Assembly: GCA_003641405.1 (NCBI GenBank)
Contig: QNAF01000031.1
Coordinates: 1 to 14,271 of the forward strand
Source: Candidatus Zixiibacteriota bacterium
GTDB taxonomy: Bacteria > Zixibacteria > MSB-5A5 > GN15 > FEB-12
Length of the DNA: 14,271 nucleotides
Direction: 5' to 3'
The translations under genes and the position numbers were made by a program. The notes below the pieces were generated by a model. The model was not told where the DNA came from, made no database searches, and was given only the letters and a program-made list of their open reading frames with translations. Numbering within the stretch: the stretch's first letter is position 1; each line of letters starts with the position of its first letter. This document shows, in pieces, positions 1-6,757 of this stretch.

Positions 1-591
1 GCATCCGGCAAAAACGTCAACCTGTTGGTTCTTGACACCGAAGTCTATTCCAACACCGGCGGCCAGATGTCCAAAGCGACCCCTCGCGGCTCCACTGCCA
101 AGTTCGCCGCTGCCGGTAAGCCGTTACCAAAAAAGGACCTTGGCCTGATGATTATGTCCTACGGTAGTGTTTATGTCGCTCAGGTAGCCATCGGATCCAG
201 TCACAATCAGACGGTGAAGGCGTTTGTCGAAGCTGAGAAGTACGATGGCCCATCCCTCATCCTTTGCTACAGTCACTGCATTGCCCACGGAATCAATATG
301 GCTCACGGTCTCGAAGCAGAGGCGAGGGCGGTTAAATCAGGACACTGGCTGCTGTATCGATACAACCCGGATCTTATTGAACAGGGTAAGAACCCGCTCC
401 AGCTTGATTGCAAAGAGCCATCGATCAGTTTCCAAGACTACGCCTATGCCGAAAATCGGTTCAGGACACTCGTCGGTAGTCATCCTGAACGGGCCAAGGG
501 TCTCCTGAAACTTGGTCAGCAGGATTGTGACCGTCGCTGGAACCTATACCGGCAAATGGCCGGCATGGACTACTCAGGAGAGAAAAAGTAG
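1..591 (+). CDS. nifJ: Pyruvate:ferredoxin (flavodoxin) oxidoreductase, C-terminal part (5' truncated by window edge)
   Basis: The frame is open from base 1, so this is the last 196 residues of a larger protein (whole enzymes are about 1,200 residues); the TTG at 25 is not a real start. The enzyme oxidatively decarboxylates pyruvate to acetyl-CoA and CO2 and reduces ferredoxin or flavodoxin in the cytoplasm. Visible here is the end of the thiamine-diphosphate-binding domain: DTEVYSNTGGQMSKAT (window residues about 12-27), carrying the conserved NTGGQ signature, and then the SHCIAHGIN segment. In the family this segment contains a conserved cysteine thought to bind the proximal 4Fe-4S cluster; that cysteine is present. 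The C-terminal tail (RWNLYRQMAG) is typical. A strong terminator follows the TAG stop. A 2-oxoacid paralogue with another substrate cannot be excluded from this fragment. Confidence 0.93.
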   Translation, partial: ASGKNVNLLVLDTEVYSNTGGQMSKATPRGSTAKFAAAGKPLPKKDLGLMIMSYGSVYVAQVAIGSSHNQTVKAFVEAEKYDGPSLILCYSHCIAHGINMAHGLEAEARAVKSGHWLLYRYNPDLIEQGKNPLQLDCKEPSISFQDYAYAENRFRTLVGSHPERAKGLLKLGQQDCDRRWNLYRQMAGMDYSGEKK

Positions 592-620
592 CCTGAGAAC
601 CACAATTTGACACCTGCGTA

Positions 621-653
621 GGGCGAGCACTGATATGCTCGCCCTATTTTTTT
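621..653 (+). terminator. Rho-independent terminator of the pyruvate:ferredoxin oxidoreductase gene
   Basis: A perfect 9-bp stem (GGGCGAGCA 621-629 with TGCTCGCCC 636-644) encloses a 6-nt loop and is followed by a run of seven T (647-653). It lies 30 bp after the stop codon, as expected for an intrinsic terminator. Confidence 0.92.
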
Positions 654-751
654 CGCTCTCCCATACTCAAATCCCGTCCACCATCAAGAAACCAGCCCTA
701 TCTTCCGATAACCCGCATAACAGATTAAACTACCTGCTCTGGAGGAAAAAC

Positions 752-1594
752 ATGCGTCTCAAGATGATCATCATCGCCGTACTGCTTGCCGTTGCGTTGG
801 GGTTCAGCACTTCGCAGGCTCAGGAAACTGAACAGGATGTCCTTGATCGGTATATCAAGGCCGGTGAGGAAAAACATACCACAAAACTTGGCTGGGCATC
901 GTTCAATTTCAGCCTTAATCGCATCAATAAGAACAATCCGTACAATGATTTTGCTGTTTATGAATCCGAGAGATTTGATAACGGTGAAATCAGCCAGTTG
1001 GGCTACGGTTCGTCTTTCGGGGCGGATTTCGGTATTGTCTTCTGGGATAAGTATGCCTGGTCAATCGGCGGCGAATACTGGTTAAGACTCGGTGAGAAGC
1101 TTAGTGGAAACTACGATTACACGCCAATTGGAGCCTCTGTAACTGATCCCGTTTCAGAGATCAAGGTCTACAGCTTCAACACAGGTGTTCAGTACTATCT
1201 GCTTAACCCACCGACAAAGACCGGTAAGCTCAACAGCCTAGCCGTCAGGGCAGGGGGAACGGTCGGATACTATTTTGCAACCTGGTATCTCTGGCCTGAG
1301 TATCAAAGCCTGAACCTGGCTACTTCCGAAGCAACGGAAGACAACATTGCCTTTAGGGGAAATGCTCCTGGGTTCAGTTTTAACATCGGCGCGGACTACC
1401 CGTTGGGTGTCTGGGATCTGGCAATCGGCGCAGATATGAGCTACTTATACTTGAACTTCAAGAACGTCGCCTGGTATAACTCCAATGACGAAGAGATCGT
1501 AGCTACCTACGATGGAACTACCGAAGGTCGCGTCGATTTAGACCTGTCAGGCGTGCGCGGGAAGATCGAAGTCAAGAGATTCTTCAACTGGTAG
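752..1594 (+). CDS. Secreted protein, probable outer-membrane beta-barrel (unknown function)
   Basis: The protein has 280 residues from an ATG at 752, preceded by GGAGG (741-745) at a 6-nt spacing. The frame stays open upstream to 635, but that stretch overlaps the preceding terminator. Residues 1-23 form a classic signal peptide: MRLK, a hydrophobic core (MIIIAVLLAVALGF), then SQA before the mature QETEQ. The mature part is rich in aromatic and glycine residues with alternating patterns (GGEYWLRLG, FNTGVQYYLL, GGTVGYYFATWYLW, GADMSYLYLNF). It ends in FFNW, an aromatic terminus as on many barrel proteins recognised by the BAM machinery. I do not recognise a specific family; OmpW/porin-like barrels are the nearest general class. 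It is alone between a terminator and the next gene's promoter-like sequence. Confidence 0.82.
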   Translation: MRLKMIIIAVLLAVALGFSTSQAQETEQDVLDRYIKAGEEKHTTKLGWASFNFSLNRINKNNPYNDFAVYESERFDNGEISQLGYGSSFGADFGIVFWDKYAWSIGGEYWLRLGEKLSGNYDYTPIGASVTDPVSEIKVYSFNTGVQYYLLNPPTKTGKLNSLAVRAGGTVGYYFATWYLWPEYQSLNLATSEATEDNIAFRGNAPGFSFNIGADYPLGVWDLAIGADMSYLYLNFKNVAWYNSNDEEIVATYDGTTEGRVDLDLSGVRGKIEVKRFFNW

Positions 1595-1618
1595 TAACTT
1601 GCGGATAACCCTTACCGC

Positions 1619-1646
1619 TTGACACTGCTTGTTGGGCGTCTATCTT
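1619..1646 (+). promoter_or_regulatory. Sigma70-like promoter for the beta-propeller gene
   Basis: A perfect -35 box TTGACA (1619-1624) is 16 bp upstream of TATCTT (1641-1646, 4 of 6 consensus positions). Transcription would begin near 1653 and leave a leader of about 29 nt before the ATG at 1682. A perfect 10-bp palindrome TTGGCGCCAA (1645-1654) overlaps the -10 end and the predicted start point and could be an operator. Confidence 0.5.
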
Positions 1647-1681
1647 GGCGCCAACCAAGAACTCGTAATGGAGATGCCACG

Positions 1682-2731
1682 ATGGTGAAATGCCTGGTTT
1701 CGATTCGAACAATCATTCTCTTTTCTCTCTGCTGTGCTCTGGTACTGCCATACGCTGCCAGCAGCGCCGAGAAGATGCCACCTGAAAAAGCCGGTGAAAT
1801 GGGCAGCCCAACCGGCAAGATAGCATTCATCCGTGACAAGAACATCTGGACAATGGACGCTCACGGCGGCCACCAGATGAAGATTTGTGAAGCTACCAAC
1901 GCTGACGGGCGACTGAGCTGGGCACCCGATGGCAAACGCATTGCCTTCACACGTTCGGGTCGCGTTGATCTTCACGCCCCTGATCTCCTCGGAGGCCAGC
2001 ACAAGGTCTATGACATATTTGTGGCTTATGTCGATTCTGCAGAAGCTGGCAGCACATACTGGTGGTTGCGGCTGACCGACGGACTCGGTGCGCGTGATCC
2101 CGAATGGAGCGCCGACGGTAAGACGATCATATTCTATCAGGACATGAACGCCAACCGTATCGATGCCGAAGCTCCGAACTACCAGATTTGTACAATGGAC
2201 AACGACGGCGGTAACCTGAAAGTTCTACGCAAAGACTGGCAGAATATGTCGGAGTACTTCGTTTCTCCCAGCATGAATGCCGATGGCGAAATCGCTTTCG
2301 TTCATTTCGTCACCACCAAGCCGAACAGCTCCACTGGGCAGGCCGGTGGTTTCAGGGCGATAGGTATCGCAAAATTGCATCGAGACAATATCATGGCGCC
2401 ACTCGAATCCGTCAGAACCCAGTCAGCAGCCAACGAAAGCACCGTGGCCCCTGCCTGGTCACCCGACGGCAAGTGGATAGCTTATGCCTACAACTCCATT
2501 GAGAAACCGGGTATGTGGATTGCAACCCCTGATTTCTCAGAGAAATATCTGGTCTTTGAACCTCCGCCAGGGACATCGCTATTCACTATGTCACCTTCCT
2601 TCTCACCAAATTCCAAATGGCTTACTTTTGCCACAACCGACGGCTCTATCTGGATCTGCGATATCACGGGCAATGGTGCCAAGCGCCTTAGCGGTCCCGG
2701 CCTTGACTATGCACCTGCCTGGTCCAAGTAA
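1682..2731 (+). CDS. Secreted TolB/WD40-like beta-propeller protein
   Basis: The protein has 349 residues from ATG 1682, preceded by GGAG (1670-1673) at 8 nt. Residues 1-29 form a signal peptide (hydrophobic IIILFSLCCALVLPYAAS, then SAE). The rest consists of TolB/PD40-type blades with the recurring patterns LSWAPDGKRIAFTR, PEWSADGKTIIFYQ, PAWSPDGKWIAYAY and PSFSPNSKWLTFAT. Each is followed by a strand naming an output (IWTMD, ICTMD, MWIAT, IWICD). The propeller ends with DYAPAWSK. Such propellers usually mediate protein binding in the periplasm; no catalytic motif is visible. It lacks the N-terminal domain of TolB itself and there are no tol/pal genes nearby, so I do not call it tolB. It is a single-gene transcription unit with its own promoter-like sequence and terminator. 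Confidence 0.85.
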   Translation: MVKCLVSIRTIILFSLCCALVLPYAASSAEKMPPEKAGEMGSPTGKIAFIRDKNIWTMDAHGGHQMKICEATNADGRLSWAPDGKRIAFTRSGRVDLHAPDLLGGQHKVYDIFVAYVDSAEAGSTYWWLRLTDGLGARDPEWSADGKTIIFYQDMNANRIDAEAPNYQICTMDNDGGNLKVLRKDWQNMSEYFVSPSMNADGEIAFVHFVTTKPNSSTGQAGGFRAIGIAKLHRDNIMAPLESVRTQSAANESTVAPAWSPDGKWIAYAYNSIEKPGMWIATPDFSEKYLVFEPPPGTSLFTMSPSFSPNSKWLTFATTDGSIWICDITGNGAKRLSGPGLDYAPAWSK

Positions 2732-2775
2732 GCAACCAGAGTATCACGACAAAGTCCGGTTTTCGTACTAACAGC

Positions 2776-2808
2776 AGGGCTGGGACAAAATCCCAGCCCT
2801 TGTTTTTT
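2776..2808 (+). terminator. Rho-independent terminator of the beta-propeller gene
   Basis: A perfect 10-bp stem (AGGGCTGGGA 2776-2785 with TCCCAGCCCT 2791-2800) has a 5-nt loop (CAAAA) and is followed by TGTTTTTT. It lies 45 bp downstream of the TAA stop. Confidence 0.93.
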
Positions 2809-2856
2809 GGATGTTTCTGACAATCGCCAGAAAATGGAAGGAAATTTCAAGCGGAC

Positions 2857-2884
2857 TTGACAAAGCCAACTATTTGGCTATTAT
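2857..2884 (+). promoter_or_regulatory. Promoter of the ars operon
   Basis: The -35 box is a perfect TTGACA (2857-2862). Sixteen bp later comes TATTAT (2879-2884), matching 5 of 6 positions of the -10 consensus. Transcription should begin about 2891, some 29 nt before the arsR ATG at 2920. The TTG of the -35 box happens to be in frame with arsR but is not its start. Confidence 0.75.
2864..2879 (+). promoter_or_regulatory. Probable ArsR operator (inverted repeat between -35 and -10)
   Basis: A perfect inverted repeat, AGCCAA (2864-2869), CTAT, TTGGCT (2874-2879), fills the spacer between the -35 and -10 boxes. A second, overlapping inverted repeat, TTTGG (2873-2877) and CCAAA (2886-2890), spans the -10 box. 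ArsR/SmtB repressors bind imperfect palindromes at their own promoters and block polymerase until the metalloid binds. The position fits autorepression of the operon; the binding itself is inferred. Confidence 0.6.
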
Positions 2885-2919
2885 ACCAAACAGGCACGAC
2901 TAATGCAGGAATCTCAAAG

Positions 2920-3246
2920 ATGGATATGAAAACGAGACAGAAGTTTGAAGCCAGAGCTCGGATAATCAAGGCTATGGGGCATCCCACTCGCCTGTTCATC
3001 GTCGATCAATTATCCCAGGGTGAGCAGTGTGTTCGCGAACTCACGGATCTCATAGGAGCCGACACGTCCACAGTATCCAAACATCTCTCCATTCTGAAGG
3101 ATGCCGGAATCATTAGCGATGAAAAGCGAGGTCTCCAGGTATACTACTCTCTCCGTCTCCCCTGCGTGTTGAGTTTTTTCGGTTGTGTCGAATCGGTTCT
3201 GCAATCGAACATCGAACAACAACTACGTGTAATTGAAAAAGAATGA
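2920..3246 (+). CDS. arsR: ArsR-family metalloid-responsive transcriptional repressor
   Basis: The protein has 108 residues. The ATG at 2920 is chosen because AGGA (2907-2910) lies 9 nt upstream and the start falls downstream of the -10 box. It is a winged-helix protein: MGHPTRLFIVDQL (residues 19-31) is the family's helix, and ELTDLIGADTSTVSKHLSILKDAGII (40-65) holds the helix-turn-helix. DEKRGLQVYYSL is the wing. Cysteines are C37 (QCVREL, near the classical ArsR metal-binding helix) and C82/C89 in PCVLSFFGCVE near the C-terminus. This cysteine pattern is seen in ArsR proteins next to ArsP/SO_0444-type permeases and would suit As(III) or another soft metal. It heads the operon and probably represses it through the palindrome in its promoter. 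The exact inducer cannot be read from the sequence. Confidence 0.9.
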   Translation: MDMKTRQKFEARARIIKAMGHPTRLFIVDQLSQGEQCVRELTDLIGADTSTVSKHLSILKDAGIISDEKRGLQVYYSLRLPCVLSFFGCVESVLQSNIEQQLRVIEKE

Positions 3247-3272
3247 CTGTCTCGTTGGTACCCCACAGCTTG

Positions 3273-3392
3273 GGGCCTGTTGATAAACCGTCCGCATGCG
3301 GTGGCGTCAGGTGTCTCTGCCTGACGCTCCTACGGATTCTTGTGCGCGGCAGATGTAGACATCTGCCGGCCACAGAATTCTGCAACAAGCCC
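3273..3392 (+). repeat. MITE-like/palindromic element between arsR and the permease gene
   Basis: The 120-bp element starts GGGCCTGTTGA (3273-3283) and ends with an imperfect inverted copy, GCAACAAGCCC (3382-3392). Inside are two strong hairpins: GCGTCAGG (3304-3311), 8-nt loop, CCTGACGC (3320-3327); and CGGCAGATGT (3347-3356), AG, ACATCTGCCG (3359-3368). The first 17 bp, through TAAACC, reappear exactly but inverted at 12481-12497. The related element at 12389-12497 has the same ends and a hairpin with nearly the same loop (TGTCTCTG here, TGTCCCTG there). It has no coding capacity. Because it lies inside the operon it will be transcribed as a structured spacer, and it ends 17 bp before the permease ATG. 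A small hairpin, CCCCA-CAGCT-TGGGG (3261-3275), abuts its left end. Confidence 0.7.
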
Positions 3393-3409
3393 GCTGAGTA
3401 GGATGACGA

Positions 3410-4711
3410 ATGAACTGGTAGTCTGAATGGAAACCGTTTGCGGCCATTATCGCTGTCTTCCTGTTGTTCTTCTATCTGCCTCTCGGCAGCATTCGCTTTG
3501 ACAACGCCCTGACCGAAGCTTTGGGGCTGGCACAGTGGTATGCCCACGAACACGTCATTCTGTGTTTAATTCCGGCATTCTTCATTGCCGGTGCAATTGC
3601 CGTTTTCATCAGTCAGGCATCCGTGATGAAGTACCTGGGAGCCAGGGCTAACAAAGTCCTTGCGTACGGAGTTGCCTCGGTGTCCGGTTCAGTTCTCGCT
3701 GTCTGTTCCTGCACCGTGCTGCCGTTGTTTGCCGGCATCTACCGGATGGGTGCCGGTCTCGGTCCAGCAACGGCGTTCCTGTACTCCGGTCCGGCAATCA
3801 ATGTCCTTGCGATTGTCCTGACAGCAAGAGTCCTTGGTCTGGAACTTGGCATCGCCAGGGCGCTTGGAGCTGTCTTCTTCAGCATAATCATTGGACTGGT
3901 TATGCACTTCGTTTTCCGCAAAGAAGAAGCTGGCAAAGCCGAAACCAAGATGCTTATGCCGGAGCAACCGGTGGCTCGACCGTTATGGCAAAACGGGTTG
4001 TATTTTACAGCGATGATAGCCATTCTCGTTTTTGCAAACTGGGGAAAGCCGGAAGACACTGAAGGTCTGTTCAGAACCATTTACACCCTCAAGTGGATCA
4101 TCACCGGTGGGGCTGCCTTGCTATTGGCGGTCATGCTGGTGACCTGGTTCAAGATGTCTCGGCTTATGATCTCCGTGGCGGCGTTGGTAACTGTTATCCT
4201 GATGTTTGCGTTCCCCGCCGAACCAGCTATCCCGTTCGTTGTTGCCGTTGCGGGCCTCTCCTTTGTACTCGGCGTCTCCAAAGGAGAGACAAATGACTGG
4301 CTGGAACAGACATGGGGATTTGCCAAACAGATCCTGCCGCTTCTGCTTGTTGGCGTGCTCGCGGCCGGACTGGCGCTCGGAAGGCCCGGACACGAAGGTC
4401 TGATCCCGTCGGACTGGATCAGCAATTCTGTGGGAGGTAATTCTCTCGGGGCCAACCTGTTTGCATCGGTTGTGGGAGCTTTCATGTATTTTGCCACCCT
4501 CACCGAGATACCCATACTGCAGGGACTTCTTGCCAACGGTATGGGCAAGGGACCGGCGCTGGCACTGTTGCTGGCGGGTCCGGCATTATCGCTGCCGAAT
4601 ATGCTTGTTATTCGAAGCGTCATGGGAACGAAAAAGACGGTTGTATTCGTTCTTCTGGTGATTATTATGGCGACACTATCAGGAACAATATACGGAGCAC
4701 TAACCCTATGA
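3410..4711 (+). CDS. arsP: ArsP/YraQ-type (DUF318) permease, probable organoarsenical efflux; in-frame TAG at codon 4
   Basis: This is an inner-membrane permease of the ArsP_1 (DUF318) family, many hydrophobic segments long. The two halves carry related motifs: VCSCTVLPLFAGIYRMG (codons 98-114), then SGPAIN, and, in the second half, ATLTEIPILQGLL, then AGPALSLPN. ArsP proteins export trivalent organoarsenicals such as methyl- or aromatic As(III). The best start is ATG 3410, with AGGA 6 nt upstream. However, the frame reads ATG AAC TGG TAG before continuing SEWKPFAAIIAVFLLFFYLPL. That continuation looks like the true N-terminus, because EWKPF is upstream of the first TM segment. Downstream of the TAG the only bacterial-type starts are CTG 3461 or TTG 3464, inside TM1 and without a ribosome site. 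So the gene is either a nonsense mutant, a base-call error (CAG/AAG/GAG to TAG) or read through. Its stop overlaps the next start (ATGA). Confidence 0.85.
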
Positions 4712-5199
4712 CTGACTCACCAATAACAGTCAAACCAATTGGCGTCATCAAAACACCGTTCACCAGGACCGAAGGTACTCCGATTCAGCCTTTTGCCGCA
4801 GATGGAGCCAAAGGCCTGGTGGAAATCTACGATGAGTACGCCAACGCTCTTCAGGACCTGGACGGATTCGAACGGATATGGTTGCTATACTCGTTCGACC
4901 GAACTTGCAAAACCAAACTGAAAGTGGTCCCGTTTCGGGATACGCAGCTAAGAGGTGTATTCTCCACTCGCGCCCCCTGTCGTCCTAACCTGATTGGTAT
5001 GTCTGTTGTAAAACTGCTTGGAATCGATGGCACTACTCTCAGAGTAGCTGACGTTGACATGCTTGATGGCACACCATTGTTAGATATCAAACCATATATT
5101 CCGCACATTGACAGCTATGAGGTTTCGCGCTGCGGCTGGTTCGACAAGGGCAGGACAAAGCGTGACAGAGCCGACGGAAGATTCACTGATAAGGGATAG
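4708..5199 (+). CDS. Short TrmO/TsaA-like protein (tRNA N6-threonylcarbamoyladenosine methyltransferase family)
   Basis: The protein has 163 residues; its ATG overlaps the permease stop as ATGA, indicating translational coupling. It consists of the TsaA-like beta-barrel domain only: IGVIKTPF at residues 11-18, DLDGFERIWLLYSFDR (50-65), the signature FSTRAPCRPNLIGMSVVKLL (85-104) and DMLDGTPLLDIKPYIPHID (117-135). E. coli TrmO is about 235 residues with an extra C-terminal domain; that domain is absent here, as in many short homologues. TrmO uses S-adenosylmethionine to methylate t6A37 of tRNA. A tRNA-modification role in an arsenic operon is unexplained. Similar short TsaA proteins occur in metal and metalloid loci, so the substrate may differ. 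The family call is secure; the function in this setting is not. Confidence 0.88.
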   Translation: MTDSPITVKPIGVIKTPFTRTEGTPIQPFAADGAKGLVEIYDEYANALQDLDGFERIWLLYSFDRTCKTKLKVVPFRDTQLRGVFSTRAPCRPNLIGMSVVKLLGIDGTTLRVADVDMLDGTPLLDIKPYIPHIDSYEVSRCGWFDKGRTKRDRADGRFTDKG

Positions 5200-5216
5200 A
5201 ACAAAGAAAGAACAAT

Positions 5217-5450
5217 ATGAAGAAAATCGAAATTCTTGGCCCCGGCTGTGCCAAGTGTGAGAAACTCAGAGAACGAACCGACGCTGCTGCCAGTCAGATT
5301 GGCCTTGACTGCAAAATCACGAAAGTCTCGGACATGCAACAGATATTGTCGTATGGCGTCGTGATGACACCGGCGCTCGTTGTTGATGGCGTTGTGAAAG
5401 TCACCGGAAGGGTGCCGTCTGATGACGAACTCAAGGAGATGCTCTCTTGA
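5217..5450 (+). CDS. Small thioredoxin-like redox protein (ArsE position)
   Basis: A 77-residue thioredoxin-fold miniprotein. It opens MKKIEILGPGCAKCEKL, with the redox pair C11-x-x-C14 after the first strand, and has the cis-proline loop MTPALVVDG at 50-58. These are the hallmarks of the small 'redox-active disulfide' thioredoxin family. No signal peptide, so it is cytoplasmic. It follows the TrmO-like gene by 17 bp; the upstream sequence is purine-rich but a strong Shine-Dalgarno is lacking. It directly precedes ArsF- and ArsG-like genes, the position of arsE in known arsEFG clusters. In those clusters the products are tied to reduction of nitrophenyl-arsenicals before efflux. I infer it shuttles electrons to the membrane partners. 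Confidence 0.85.
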   Translation: MKKIEILGPGCAKCEKLRERTDAAASQIGLDCKITKVSDMQQILSYGVVMTPALVVDGVVKVTGRVPSDDELKEMLS

Positions 5451-5501
5451 GTTGTATTAACACCTTGAACCTGCAAACCACTTGATCGGGAGCCCCAAAA
5501 C

Positions 5502-5984
5502 ATGGGAGCAAAAACGCTAATCACAATTATCCTGCTGTTGTTTGTTGCAGCTTCAGCATTCTACTTAATCCTCAATGAACCTGCGGCCACGTCCTCTGAC
5601 GAGGAACAATCCGGAAACATTGATTCCGCAGATGCGGACACACTTCAGACCAAAGTGGTTGCGACATATTTCCACGGGACGAAACGTTGCCCTACCTGCG
5701 TCAAACTGGAAGCCTACGCTGTCGAAGCCGTCCAGTCGGGATTCGTTGACGAACTCACCTCCGGACAACTGGAGTGGCGTGTCATTGACTACGATGAGTC
5801 CGGAAACGAGCACTTCTTCACGGATTATGAACTCACATTTCAGTCGGTGATCGTATCTGATATCCGCGCAGGAGAAGAAGTAGACTGGAAGAATCTGTCT
5901 GATGTCTGGGACCTTGTGGGTGACAAGCCGGCCTATCTCCAGTACGTTCGAGCTGAAATCGCCGCTGTCCTGGGAGCACAGTAG
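5502..5984 (+). CDS. arsF: ArsF-like membrane-anchored CxxC protein (nitrophenyl-arsenical reductase subunit family)
   Basis: The protein has 160 residues from ATG 5502, with GGGAG (5488-5492) 9 nt upstream. Residues 5-24 form a single TM anchor or uncleaved signal (TLITIILLLFVAASAFYLIL). An acidic linker (about 30-48) follows, then a thioredoxin-like domain VVATYFHGTKRCPTCVKLEAY with C63-P-T-C66. RCPTCxKxEAY is the signature of the ArsF family. The domain should face the periplasm. Established work on arsEFG in Shewanella links ArsE and ArsF to reduction of nitro groups on aromatic arsenicals and ArsG to efflux of the product; applying that here is inference from similarity. Its TAG stop abuts the GTG start of the next gene. 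A general thiol-disulfide role for a membrane partner is the alternative. Confidence 0.85.
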   Translation: MGAKTLITIILLLFVAASAFYLILNEPAATSSDEEQSGNIDSADADTLQTKVVATYFHGTKRCPTCVKLEAYAVEAVQSGFVDELTSGQLEWRVIDYDESGNEHFFTDYELTFQSVIVSDIRAGEEVDWKNLSDVWDLVGDKPAYLQYVRAEIAAVLGAQ

Positions 5985-6680
5985 GTGGATGGTATTCTGT
6001 TCGGTACCCTGACAGCCTTCTGGCTGGGTGTGATGACTTCGCTCTCCCCCTGCCCGCTGGCAACAAACATAGCTGCAATCTCTTTTGTCGGCAGGAACGT
6101 AGAGAACACGCGAAGAGTCCTCTGGGCAGGGCTGCTTTACACCGCTGGAAGGACACTGGCGTATCTGGCACTGGGAATGATTCTCGTAACTTCTCTCCTG
6201 TCGGCACCCGCCATCTCACACATCCTGCAGAAGAATATGAACCAGATTCTGGGACCGTTGCTGATCCTGGTTGGCATGTTCCTGCTGGAGTTGCTCAGGT
6301 TCAGTACTTCAGGATCGGGCATGGGCGATAAAGCTCAGCGGCATGCCGGCAAATGGGGAATCTGGGGAGCCGGGTTGCTGGGCATTCTGTTTGCCCTCTC
6401 GTTCTGCCCAGTCTCTGCGGCGCTGTTCTTCGGAAGTCTGATCCCCCTGGGTGTGAAGAATGAATCAGGAGTCTTGTTGCCGATTATCTACGGAATTGGG
6501 ACAGGCCTGCCAGTGTTGGTGTTCGCGATACTTATTGCTTTGGGTACTCGCTATGTCGGAACTGTGTTCAACAAACTCGCAGTATTTGAAAAGTGGCTGC
6601 GACGTGTCACCGGTGTGGTTTTCATACTGGTCGGAATCTATTACAGCCTTACATACATATTTCGAGTGAATGTTTTCTGA
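5985..6680 (+). CDS. arsG: ArsG-like CcdA/DsbD-type membrane protein (aromatic arsenical efflux family)
   Basis: A 231-residue membrane protein starting with GTG at 5985, immediately after the arsF stop; GGGAG (5972-5976) is 8 nt upstream. The ATG at 5989 is out of frame. About six TM segments are arranged as two related halves. Each half has a conserved cysteine-proline at the start of a helix: SLSPCPLATNIAAISF (C23) and ALSFCPVSAALFFGSLIPL (C141). This is the pattern of the DsbD/CcdA transmembrane electron-transfer domain and of ArsG. Family knowledge assigns ArsG to export of trivalent aminophenyl-arsenicals, while the CcdA-like layout suggests electron passage from a cytoplasmic thioredoxin (the ArsE-like protein) to ArsF. 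The last gene of the operon; no clear terminator follows. Confidence 0.86.
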   Translation: MDGILFGTLTAFWLGVMTSLSPCPLATNIAAISFVGRNVENTRRVLWAGLLYTAGRTLAYLALGMILVTSLLSAPAISHILQKNMNQILGPLLILVGMFLLELLRFSTSGSGMGDKAQRHAGKWGIWGAGLLGILFALSFCPVSAALFFGSLIPLGVKNESGVLLPIIYGIGTGLPVLVFAILIALGTRYVGTVFNKLAVFEKWLRRVTGVVFILVGIYYSLTYIFRVNVF

Positions 6681-6757
6681 TCTCAGCAAAGTCAGTTGCA
6701 CTTCATTGAAAAAGTTCCGTATCATCTGTGCGATATGTTGATTCTGGTGCTAAACTA

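Noticed and set aside
607..636. Possible promoter with TTGACA at 607-612
   Set aside because: The matching -10 would be poor and would fall inside the terminator stem; likely chance.
635..751. N-terminal extension of the beta-barrel-like protein back to 635
   Set aside because: It overlaps the upstream terminator hairpin, has no ribosome site, and would bury the obvious signal peptide that starts at 752.
2857..2919. TTG start for ArsR at 2857
   Set aside because: This TTG is the first part of the TTGACA -35 box and lies upstream of the transcription start; ATG 2920 has a good ribosome site.
4081..4623. Minus-strand open frame opposite the permease gene (180 codons)
   Set aside because: It is antisense to conserved permease motifs, with a serine/proline/threonine-rich composition typical of shadow frames.
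6696..6725. Promoter for the flavoprotein gene (TTGCAC 6696, TATCAT 6720)
   Set aside because: The -10 is good but the -35 matches only three positions and the spacing is 18 bp; too weak to list.
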